Part shown: positions 37,901-49,900 of the stretch, piece by piece
Position numbering within the stretch: the first letter of the stretch is position 1
Layout: every line of letters starts with the position of its first letter
Source of the DNA: Nematostella vectensis
Taxonomy: Eukaryota; Cnidaria; Anthozoa; Actiniaria; Edwardsiidae
Assembly (NCBI RefSeq): GCF_932526225.1
Contig: NC_064039.1
Span: forward strand, 6,463,001 to 6,523,000
DNA length: 60,000 nt
Direction of reading: 5' to 3'
Made by a program: the position numbers and the translations under genes
Notes under the pieces: generated by a model
Told to the model about the DNA's origin: nothing
What the model saw: only the letters and a program-made list of their open reading frames with translations
Databases searched by the model: none

Positions 37901-40900
37901 CGACTGGGGACCCCCCCCCCCCCCCCCCCTCAACCCACCTCCAATGTTATAACGTTATTTACATTAAACCCTGCAACATTTTTACAATCCGCGAAGAAGA
38001 AAAATAAATCTCACAATGGACCGCACATGCGCAGGACGTGCACCTCACCCCCCCCCCCCCCCCCTTAGCCGTCAAAAGTGGCTGCCAAATGATGTATGAC
38101 AGCCCCTATCCCCCCTCCACTCCTCCTAGGTACGCGTTTGAAAACAACTTAAACTTTGATTTCTATTTTCAGTGGATTCCTCCGCGGGTCAGGGAATCAA
38201 GAAGTTTTTTGGGTTTCATAAGGTAAACAATCTGTTCGCGTGCGTATGCGCCTGAAGTTTACAAGGCTCTACCTGCCATAGTTGAATTCCCTGTTTTGTC
38301 TTAACACTTACCACTTCTTCCTTTTATAGACTGGTGACAAGTTTGTCGACCCCTATGCAGTCGTAAGCTTTTCAGGAAAAAAGGTAAGTTGTTTCTGAAT
38401 TCAAGTGAATTATATAAATGCCAGATAGCCTTTTCTTTACTTGTTACTACCTAACATACTGGAATCTTAATAGATTCAGACGGCCATCAAGTACAAGACA
38501 GATTGCCCAGCGTTTAACCAGACACTCCGGATACCTGCGCAGGTGTGGTGCGCCCAGCCCTTTATCCCCTAATCCTATCCCCTTCTTAGTCTTGTTCAAG
38601 TATTTTAGCCCGAGCGTCCCCCTCCCCCCTCCGTTTACCCAGTCACTTCGGATACCTGCTCAGGTGTAGTACGCCCAGCCCTTTACCCCCAAATCCTATC
38701 CCCTTTCCCCTTAGTAGTCTTGTTCAAGTATCTCAGCCCTAGCCAGGCGCGTACCCAGGATTGGCCGTGGGTGGGTGGGGTGGGGGGAGAGGTTTCAGTC
38801 ATAGGAATCATATGGAAAAATCACAGTATTTGAAGATTCCTTAATAAGAAATGACCTACTTTTTGGAGGCCAGGGGGGTGCGCGCGCACCCTGCGCCCCT
38901 CCCCTTTGTGCGCGCCTGCTAGCTCCTCCCTCAGGCGGTTCTAGGCTACTAACAAGCACCTTAAATTTTGTAAGTAATTATTCTTTTCCAACTTCTTCCA
39001 CAGTTCCCCTCCATGTGCGATCATCTGAAAATACAGCTGTTTGACTGGTACGACTACATTTACGCCCTTTGGTGTTTCTATAGTTTCAATAAATAGATGT
39101 TTTTAAGTGATTTATTACCTTTTCATTAGAAGAGTTAAAGATAACTGTTATCGGTTGTCAACTGTTGCTTTTGTTGCTGGTGTAATACAGGGACCGTTTA
39201 ACAGATGATGATTGTATAGGGACTGCTGTTCTCTTGCTGAGTGATATATCTGGCCGCGGCGAGCAAGGCAAGCTTAAACAATTCAATTCTTACCTCTACG
39301 ACCCCCAAGGCTAAATATCCCTCCTCGTATTTCAGGTTTCTTGCCGCAGTTTGGTCCTTGCTTTGTAAATTTCTATGGATCTCCTCGCGAGTTCTCCGAG
39401 CTTCCAGATGAATTTGATCAACTCAATTACGGAAAGGTAAACTTTTAAAGTTAATTGCTAGGGCGTGGGCCAGCGCTCGGTTTGACACGACACATGCGTA
39501 AAGTCTTTACATTTTTTGTCTCGGGACTGGCTAGATTCAGGCTTATCTGCGCAACGCACTATACGAGGCAAAACTTCACTTAATGAATTATGGGAGTTTT
39601 CCCTTCCCGTGATGCAATGCGCGTCTTGACGACAGAAAGGAGTTTTGCTAAGGTCGTTCACCTGAATTATCTCATTCCTCAGGGGGAGGGGGTGGCGTAC
39701 CGTGGACGACTGATGGTGGAACTAGAGACGAGTGTAACTGAAGAAATCGATGACGAGATCGAGGACATTGATCCTAATGACGTCATAAGACTGCAGGTCA
39801 GTAGCGATAAGTCGCAATGTCTTTCGCAGAGAGTACTAACAGATGCTATCTGATCCTACTCTTTCATTCTTTCATCCTGCAGCCATTTCTTAGCCGCACC
39901 AAGTACAAGCTATTTGCGTGTTTCTACGAGGCGTCCATGGTTGCCGAGGTGGATGGTCCGGTCGAGTTTGAAGTCAGCATCGGTCAGTTTCGAAACTAAC
40001 ATTTTTATTCAATGGTGCAGAGGTGGTAATTAGCTAGGGGGCAGAGAGGAGACCCTGAACTCGTTACCAGCCTTTTAGCTGGTGTGATTGTGTAGCCTTT
40101 TTAGAGCTCCAGATAATAAAGTTTTACTTAAGTACAGATTTCATTGCAATTACAAAGTTTCAGAGCTGAAATCGACATGTATTATTGTGATTTTCTAAAA
40201 AAAAAAAAGGTCTTTAGTTACACTACTTTAAACAAGGCATCTTATTTTCCCTAAACTGTTTTCGGTGTTTTCATAGGTAACTATGGCAACGCAATGGACG
40301 AATCAGTGGCGCCGTCCAACACGCCGCCATGTAACGCGGTGTATGATGGGAGTTACTATTACTATCTGCCGTGGGGCGAGGACAAGCCATGCGTGTGCGT
40401 GGAAAGCTACTGGGAGGACATAACCTTTCGACTCGAGCCTCTCAACGTGATCTGCGGCGTTGCAGAGCGATTGGTAAGACTGAGGCGGAATAATATAAGT
40501 CATTTAAACATTTTTTCGATAGCGATTGGTAAAAGGGATGCGAATTGGATCCGTAGCATAGCAAAGCGATTGGTAAAAGGAAGGCGAACGCCTATTGTTT
40601 AGGAATCGGTTGGAAAAGACAGGGCTTCTTGTCTGATAGATTAGTGACAGAGTGATAAGTATTTCTCCTTGTTTTTTTCTTTTTTGTTGTTGTTGTTTTG
40701 TTTTATTTACTATTTGTGGGTCTTGTTTATTTGCTTGTTTGTAATTATTGGCTGTTATCCAAAGATAGATACTCTAGTTAGATAATACTAGGTACTTTCT
40801 TGTGGTATAGCTGGAAAATCGACATTTGTTGTTGTCTGGGATTTCTAGGAAAATGGCATTAGAGACGTTCGCAGCATCCAAGCCCAGTCCCTTGCAGGAG

Positions 40901-43900
40901 ACGCGGCCACAGTTCTGCTTGGCCTGTTGGATCAGCTAATAAAAGACTGCAGGTGGGTCACGCGACTCTTTGCTAATGAAAACGACCAATGAAAAACAAC
41001 AAAAATGAATAATAAGGGCGCTATCCTTGTTTTCTTATACTGGTGGAGATTCCGCGAATTGTTCTATTTTGCGAAAGTCATAATATTATAGCTTATTTTG
41101 TAGATTTTGGGTATTAATGTAATCAGAATTGCTGCGCCTAAATACCCTGTTAGCAGGCTGATATTCTTCTTTTTTTTCAGCAAACCTCTTCCAAACCTAA
41201 AGGGACGATCGAACAAACTGGACGCTAAACTACGACAGCAGCGTATCGCAGAACTGGTACACGTACATGCAATGCGTGAACTACGATAGGAAACTGGGTT
41301 GGGACCCTGTGAGAAATTGTGTGAATGTTTGGTTAACGAAACAGACAGACAGGCAGACAGCCTGGCCTTTGTTGTTTTGTTCGGCCAAGCGATCCCACAA
41401 TTCCTTGCCCAGAGGACATGACGGAAAAACATGACGTGACGCTTCAAATAAGCCCATTTCACATCGAATAAGGCGGAGAATTACTTAGTAACTCATAGCA
41501 AACAAAATATCAAGTGCGACTTTTTTTTTAATCGATGCGACTTTTTTTAAAGTGTCATTGAAATTTGAGCTTCAGCTGAACTGATACACAGGGCAATGAT
41601 GATCAAGGAAAAATCTTAAAAAGCCAAAATCTTGTGCACTCACGGCCTCACGTTATTTGTGTTTTGAAAATCAGTCCGTGATACAAGAAACCTAAAGCCA
41701 TTGTAAGAAATTGTGTCTTCTCTCTCTATCTGGAATTGCGCGTTTTTCAGGTTTTTCCGTCATGTCTGCCCTGAGGTCTCAGTCCCAATCATCCCATTAC
41801 TTAATATTTATAAAACATTTTCTTTCTTGAGCTGACGCTTGTTTATGATATAACACAGGCCTACGTGACAGAAGAGGCCCGCGCGTTGTCTACACAGAGC
41901 CCGTGGGACTTGGAGAAGACCCTCTTTCAAGTAGAGGAGCTATTGCAAGTGTTGAAAGACCTTACAGTAGAGGTGAATAAATATGAAAACGTTTGCACAA
42001 TGTTGTCACAATGGTAAACAATATATATATTAATATATATGTTATATTAATATATATTTTTCTTTAAAAGCCTGGCTTTTTATAATTTAACCTTTTCCTC
42101 ACCATATGGCTCATACATACCTAAAATAGCACAATGCATGCTTAGAAGAAATTTAAAATGTAACATAACAGCCACATTTTTTATGAAAATAAGAGCGCGC
42201 GATAATTTCAAATAAAAATATTTGCTTAAAATGTTTACTCTATTTTATTTACATTTCAGCCCCAGAACTGCGTCCCCGATATCATAATCTGGATGCTCAG
42301 CGGTAGTAATCGTGTGGCATACCACAGGATTCCCGTGAATGAGGTGTTGTATTCGGTCAGTCCCGACGCGCGCGGGAAGTCCTGCAAGAAGACGGTGGAG
42401 CTGATTATGAAGGTGAACCAAAATTCAGGATATCAGACATTTCATTTCCAGGTAGACACCCTCTCATAGGTTATCCGCTATAATATGACTCAAATCTTCA
42501 TCTGCGAAAGAGAAAGTGGCATATATACAGTGTTAAATTCGTGATTTTCAATTTTAAAATTGCTTTGTTGAGTCGGGGCTACACGAATTTCTAGTGCTGT
42601 CACGCGGCTCAGGAGGCTTTATTTTTCATGTACTTCACTCATCCTTTATCTACTAATACTTTTGCTTCTCCAGTACCCAGATAAGAAGTCACTTGACTTC
42701 AAGTCCCACCCAGAAGTCCCCGCGGTAGTGAGGCTTGAGCTGTGGTTTGGCCGTGAGGAATTCCAAGGAGACTGGACCGATCGCCAAGCAGTCGAGGACG
42801 GGGCGTTCTGTGTATTTGCAGAAACTGTAAGTCAACACATCGTGGCTGTGCGGCCGATAATTTAAACTATCAGAATTTACTTATGTTATGGCCAACATCT
42901 TAAAAAGAGGTTTTGTCTAAATTTTAAAATATTTAAGGTCCCCGGCGCGCCCGCCTTAGTCTCTTTTTGATTAAAAAACGACAGCTAATCGATTGATATG
43001 TGGCAAAGCAATGTAATATAGGAAGCACGAGCTCGTCCCTTAAATACTTCCTCAATCTTTTCAACAGAGCTTGCCATATTTTGTAATGCATTGACGTGTT
43101 GTTTTTATTTTAGTACGAGAACGAAATGAACGTGGCGAGTTTTTGGACAAAAAAGTTGTTACCTCGCCCGGACTTCTCGAATCCAAGCGGAGACGTAAGT
43201 GACCATGTCCTACAGTCGCCCATGGCGACACGCCCAAATTTACAGTGTTAGGTGCTGAATGAAATGTTACCACCCAACTGTATTTCACTTTCACAATTCA
43301 ATAATCCATTTGGTTAATAAAAATGCCCTGGGACCGGTTTTTAGAAAGCAGTTTAGCGCTAACCCAGGGATAAATACGGCTATCTTGACATTGGATTGAA
43401 TAAAAAGGACCTTCATCCCTGAGTTAGCGTTAACTTTCTTTCGAGGAACCCGGCCCTGATGTATAGCATCTATGTCGTCGTTCTCCATGTTTGTCTTGTT
43501 CGTCACGCACCAGCTGCGATTAATTATTTTTTATTGATGACGTTTTTCAGTTTCCATTACCAAAAGAGAAATTCCAAGCTCCCGCGGGATGGAAGTTCGA
43601 AGGAGACTGGTTTATAAACCCAGAATTGAGGTGATCTTCTATTTAATCCGACGTACACATCTTACCATGTCTGTCTAGTCTGACGTACACATCTTGCCAT
43701 GTCTGTCTTGTCTGACGTACACATTTTGCCGTGTCTGTTTAGTCTGATGTACACATCTTGCCATGTCTGTCTTGTCTAATGTACACAACTTTGCCTGTCA
43801 TGTCTGACGTACACATCTTGCCGTGTCTGTCTAGTCTGACGTACACATCTTGCCATGTCTGTCTAGTCTGACATACACATCTTGCCATGTCTGTCTAGCC

Positions 43901-46900
43901 TGACGTACACATCTTGCCATTTCTGTTTAGTCTGAAGTACACATCTTGCCATGTCTTTCTATTCTGATGTACACATTTTGCCATGTCTGTTTAGTAGCCG
44001 TATCTGATGTACACATCTTGCCATGTCTGTTTAGTCTGATGTACATCTTGCCGTGTCTGTTTAGTCTGATGTACATCTTGCCGTGTCTGTTTAGTCTGAT
44101 GTACATCTTGCCATGTCTGTTTAGTCCGATGTACATCTTGCCGTGTCTGTTTAGTCTGATGTACATCTTGCCATGTCTGTTTGGTCTGACGTACATCTTG
44201 CCGTGTCTGTTTAGTCTGACGTACATCTTGCCGTGTCTGTTTAGTCTGAAGTACATCTTGCCATGTCTGTTTGGTCTGACGTACATCTTGCCATGTCTGT
44301 TTAGTCTGATGTACATCTTGCCGTGTCTGTTTAGTCTGACGTACATCTTGCCATATCTTTCTAGTCTGACGTACATCTTACCATGTCTGTCTAGTCTGAC
44401 GTACATCTTACCATGTCTGTCTAGTCTGACGTACATCTTACCATGTCTGTTTAGTATGATGTACATCTTGCCATGTCTGTCTAGTAGCCGTATCTGATGT
44501 ACACATCTTGCCATGTCTGTTAAGTCTGATGTACACATCTTGCCGTGTCTGTTTGGTCTGACGTACATCTTGCCGTGTCTGTTTGGTCTGACGTACATCT
44601 TGCCGTGTCTGTCTAGTCTGATGTACATCTTGCCATGTCTGTTTAGTCTGATGTACATCTTGCCGTGTCTGTTAAGTCTAATGTACATCTTACCGTGTCT
44701 GTTTAGTCTGATGTACATCTTGCCGTGTCTGTTTGGTCTGACGTACATCTTGCCGTGTCTGTTTAGTCTTGCCATATCTTTCTAGTCTGACGTACATCTT
44801 ACCATGTCTGTTTAGTCTGATGTACATCTTGCCGTGTCTGTTTAGTCTGATGTACATCTTGCCGTGTCTGTTTAGTCTAATGTACATCTTGCCATGTCTG
44901 TTTAGTCTGATGTACATCTTGCCGTGTCTGTTTAGTCTGATGTACATCTTGCCGTGTCTGTTTGGTCTGACGTACATCTTGCCGTGTCTGTTTGGTCTGA
45001 CGTACATCTTGCCGTGTCTGTCTAGTCTGATGTACATCTTGCCATGTCTGTTTAGTCTGATGTACATCTTGCCGTGTCTGTTAAGTCTAATGTACATCTT
45101 ACCGTGTCTGTTTAGTCTGATGTACATCTTGCCGTGTCTGTTTGGTCTGACGTACATCTTGCCGTGTCTGTTTAGTCTTGCCATATCTTTCTAGTCTGAC
45201 GTACATCTTACCATGTCTGTTTAGTCTGATGTACATCTTGCCGTGTCTGTTTAGTCTGATGTACATCTTGCCGTGTCTGTTTAGTCTAATGTACATCTTG
45301 CCATGTCTGTTTAGTCTGATGTACATCTTGCCGTGTCTGTTTAGTCTGATGTACATCTTGCCGTGTCTGTTTGGTCTGACGTACATCTTGCCGTGCCTGT
45401 TTGGTCTGACGTACATCTTGCCGTGTCTGTTTAGTCTGATGTACATCTTGCCGTGTCTGTTTAGTCTGATGTACATCTTGCCGTGTCTGTTTAGTCTGAT
45501 GTACATCTTGCCGTGTCAGTTTGGTCTGACGTACATATTGCCGTGTCTGTTTGGTCTGACGTACATCTTGCCGTGTCTGTCTAGTCTGATGTACATCTTG
45601 CCATGTCTGTTTAGTCTGATGTACATCTTGCCGTGTCTGTTTAGTCTGATGTACATCTTGCCGTGTCTGTTTAGCCTGATGTACATCTTGCCATGTCTGT
45701 TTAGTCTGATGTACATCTTGCCGTGTCTGTTTAGTCTGATGTACATCTTGCCGTGTCTGTTTAGCCTGATGTACATCTTGCCGTGTCTGTTTAGTCTGAT
45801 GTACATCTTGCCGTGTCTGTTTGGTCTGACGTACATCTTGCCGTGTCTGTTTGGTCTGACGTACATCTTGCCATGTCTGTTTAGTCTGATGTACATCTTG
45901 CCGTGTCTGTTTGGTCTGACGTACATCTTGCCGTGTCTGTTTAGTCTGATGTACATCTTGCCATGTCTGTTTAGTCTGATGTACATCTTGCCGTGTCTGT
46001 TTATTCTGATGTACATCTTGCCGTGTCTGTTTGGTCTGACGTACATCTTGCCGTGTCTGTTTAGTCTGATGTACATCTTGCCGTGTCTGTTTAGTCTAAT
46101 GTACATCTTGCCATGTCTGTTTAGTCTGATGTACATCTTGCCGTGTCTGTTTAGTCTGATGTACATCTTGCCGTGTCTGTTTGGTCTGACGTACATCTTG
46201 CCGTGTCTGTTTGGTCTGACGTACATCTTGCCGTGTCTGTCTAGTCTGATGTACATCTTGCCATGTCTGTTTAGTCTGATGTACATCTTGCCGTGTCTGT
46301 TAAGTCTAATGTACATCTTACCGTGTCTGTTTAGTCTGATGTACATCTTGCCGTGTCTGTTTGGTCTGACGTACATCTTGCCGTGTCTGTTTAGTCTTGC
46401 CATATCTTTCTAGTCTGACGTACATCTTACCATGTCTGTTTAGTCTGATGTACATCTTGCCGTGTCTGTTTAGTCTGATGTACATCTTGCCGTGTCTGTT
46501 TAGTCTAATGTACATCTTGCCATGTCTGTTTAGTCTGATGTACATCTTGCCGTGTCTGTTTAGTCTGATGTACATCTTGCCGTGTCTGTTTGGTCTGACG
46601 TACATCTTGCCGTGCCTGTTTGGTCTGACGTACATCTTGCCGTGTCTGTTTAGTCTGATGTACATCTTGCCGTGTCTGTTTAGTCTGATGTACATCTTGC
46701 CGTGTCTGTTTAGTCTGATGTACATCTTGCCGTGTCAGTTTGGTCTGACGTACATATTGCCGTGTCTGTTTGGTCTGACGTACATATTGCCGTGTCTGTC
46801 TAGTCTGATGTACATCTTGCCATGTCTGTTTAGTCTGATGTACATCTTGCCGTGTCTGTTTAGTCTGATGTACATCTTGCCGTGTCTGTTAAGTCTGATG

Positions 46901-49900
46901 TACATCTTGCCATGTCTGTTTAGTCTGATGTACATCTTGCCGTGTCTGTTTAGTCTGATGTACATCTTGCCGTGTCTGTTTAGCCTGATGTACATCTTGC
47001 CGTGTCTGTTTAGTCTGATGTACATCTTGCCGTGTCTGTTTGGTCTGACGTACATCTTGCCGTGTCTGTTTGGTCTGACGTACATCTTGCCATGTCTGTT
47101 TAGTCTGATGTACATCTTGCCGTGTCTGTTTGGTCTGACGTACATCTTGCCGTGTCTGTTTAGTCTGATGTACATCTTGCCATGTCTGTTTAGTCTGATG
47201 TACATCTTGCCGTGTCTGTTTATTCTGATGTACATCTTGCCGTGTCTGTTTGGTCTGACGTACATCTTGCCGTGTCTGTTTAGTCTGATGTACATCTTGC
47301 CGCGTCTGTTTGGTCTGACGTACATCTTTTCATGTCTGTTTAGTCTGATGTACATCTTGCCATGTCTGTTTAGTCTGATGTACATCTTGCCGTGTCTGTT
47401 TGGTCTGACGTACATCTTGCCGTGTCTGTTTAGTCTGATGTACATCTTGCCGTGTCTGTTTGGTCTGACGTACATCTTGCCGTGTCTGTTTAGTCTAATG
47501 TACATCTTGCCATGTCTGTTTAGTCTGATGTACATCTTGCCGTGTCTGTTCAGTCTGATGTACATCTTGCCGTGTCTGTTTAGTCTAATGTACATCTTAC
47601 CATGTCTGTTTAGTCTGATGTACATCTTGCCGTGTCTGTTTAGTCTAATGTACATCTTGCCATGTCTGTTTAGTCTGATGTACATCTTGCAGTGTCTGTT
47701 TAGTCTGATGTACATCTTGCCGTGTCTGTTTAGTCTGATGTACATCTTGCCGTGTCTGTTTGGTCTGACGTACATCTTGCCGTGTCTGTTTGGTCTGACG
47801 TACATCTTGCCGTGTCTGTTTAGTCTGATGTACATCTTGCCGTGTCTGTTTAGTCTGATGTACATCTTGCCGTGTCTGTTTGGTCTGACGTACATCTTGC
47901 CGTGTCTGTTTGGTCTGACGTACATCTTGCCGTGTCTGTCTAGTCTGATGTACATCTTGCCATGTCTGTTTAGTCTGATGTACATCTTGCCGTGTCTGTT
48001 TAGTCTGATGTACATCTTGCCGTGCCTGTTTAGTCTGATGTACATCTTGCCGTGTCTGTTTGGTCTGACGTACATCTTGCCGTGTCTGTTTGGTCTGACG
48101 TACATCTTGCCGTGTCTGTTTAGTCTGATGTACATCTTGCCATGTCTGTTTAGTCTGATGTACATCTTGCCGTGTCTGTTTAGTCTGATGTACATCTTGC
48201 CATGTCTGTTTAGTCTGATGTACATCCTGCCGTGTCTGTTTGGTCTGATTTACATCTTGCCATGTCTGTTTAGTTTGACGTATGAACGCGACGCAGGACA
48301 CACTTCCTTCCTCGAGGACCTGTTTGAAAACGAGTCTCGGATGTTACCTGGTGGAAACTGGAAGCAAGCTTCTCAGCCCTGGACAGACGTGGTGAGTAGG
48401 TGACGAGCTTAGTCAACATCCTTGTCATCGCCATCATCGGGAGCAGTAACATTACCATATCAAAACCGTTGTTATGGTGTCATAACCATAAAAGCGAATA
48501 AAGCATTCGAATCATTAATGAATATTATCTTTAACGTCATGTATCGCTTTTTTTACACATTAATTATTATCATAGTCGTCTTTTCCGCTGCCACACTCCT
48601 ATAAAAAAACTATCCAGCTTATCGGCACCTTTAAGCTAGTGGCTATTCCATGTCTTTTAAGTGCGGTGACGCGTCGAGTAGCCCTAAAGAGACGCCTTGC
48701 CCTGAGGGGTGGGCGTGGTCATCCACGTGGCAAGTGGACCGGAACCGAGCCGTAGATGATGATGGTAAGGCTTAAAGTGTATAAATTTGTACAAACGGTT
48801 ATTCGTGGGGTATTTTATGGCCGATACAGATCTGGATAGTGCGAAGAGTAGAAAATCTTACCTTGAATGAATGGAACCTTGAATGAATGTAACCAATGAA
48901 CTCAATGAACCCTTGCAACTCATCGAAACCTTGCAACTCATCGTACCCTTGCAACTCATTGAACCCTTGCAACTCATTGAACCCTTGCAACTCATTGAAC
49001 CCTTGCAACTCATTGAACCCTTGCAACTCATTGAAACCTTGCAACTCATTGAACCCTTGTAACTCATTGAACCCTTGCAACTCATCGAACCCTTGCAACT
49101 CATCGAACCCTTGCAACTCATTGAACCCTTGCAACTCATTGAACCCTTTCAACTCAATGAACCCTTGCAACTCATTGAACCCTTGCAATTAATTGAACCC
49201 TTGTAACCCGTTGAACCCTTGCAATTAATTGAACCCTTGTAACCCGTTGAACCCTTGCAACTAATTGAACCCTTGTAACTCATTGAACCCTTGCAACTCA
49301 TTGAACCCTTGCAACTCATTGAACCCTTGCAACTCAATGAACCCGTGCAACTCAATGAACCATTGCAACTCATTGAACCCTTGCAACTCATTGAACCCGT
49401 GCAACTCATTGAACCCTTGCAACTCATTGAACCCTTGCAACTCATTGAACCCTTGTAACTCATTGAACCCGTGCAACTCATTGAAACCTTGCAACTCATT
49501 GAACCCTTGCAACTCGTTGAACCCCTGAAACTCATTGAACCCGTGCAACTAATTGAACCCTTGCAACTCAATGATCCCTTGCAACTCATTGAACCCCTGC
49601 AACTCATTGAACCCGTGCAACTAATTGAACCCTTGCAACTCAATGATCCCTTGCAACTCATTGAACCCTTGCAACTCATCGAACCCTTGCAACTCATTGA
49701 ACCCTTGCAACTCATTGAACCCTTTCAACTCAATGAACCCTTGCAACTCATTGAACCCTTGCAATTAATTGAACCCTTGCAGCTCATGGAACCCTTGCAA
49801 CTAATTGAACCCTTGCAACTCATTGAACCCTTGCAACTCATTGAACCCTTGCAACTCATTGAACCCGTGCAACTCATCGAACCCTTGCAACTCATTGAAC

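Noticed and set aside
43637-48273. CRISPR-like regular array
   Set aside because: Units are contiguous without unique spacers, and the host is a eukaryote; it is a minisatellite.
46397-48403. 668-codon plus-strand ORF, and the antisense ORF of 496 codons
   Set aside because: Nearly all of it is the 30-bp array read through; only the last ~40 codons are real (ferlin exon 31). No start context or independent coding evidence. The frame coincidence is reported as a finding instead.
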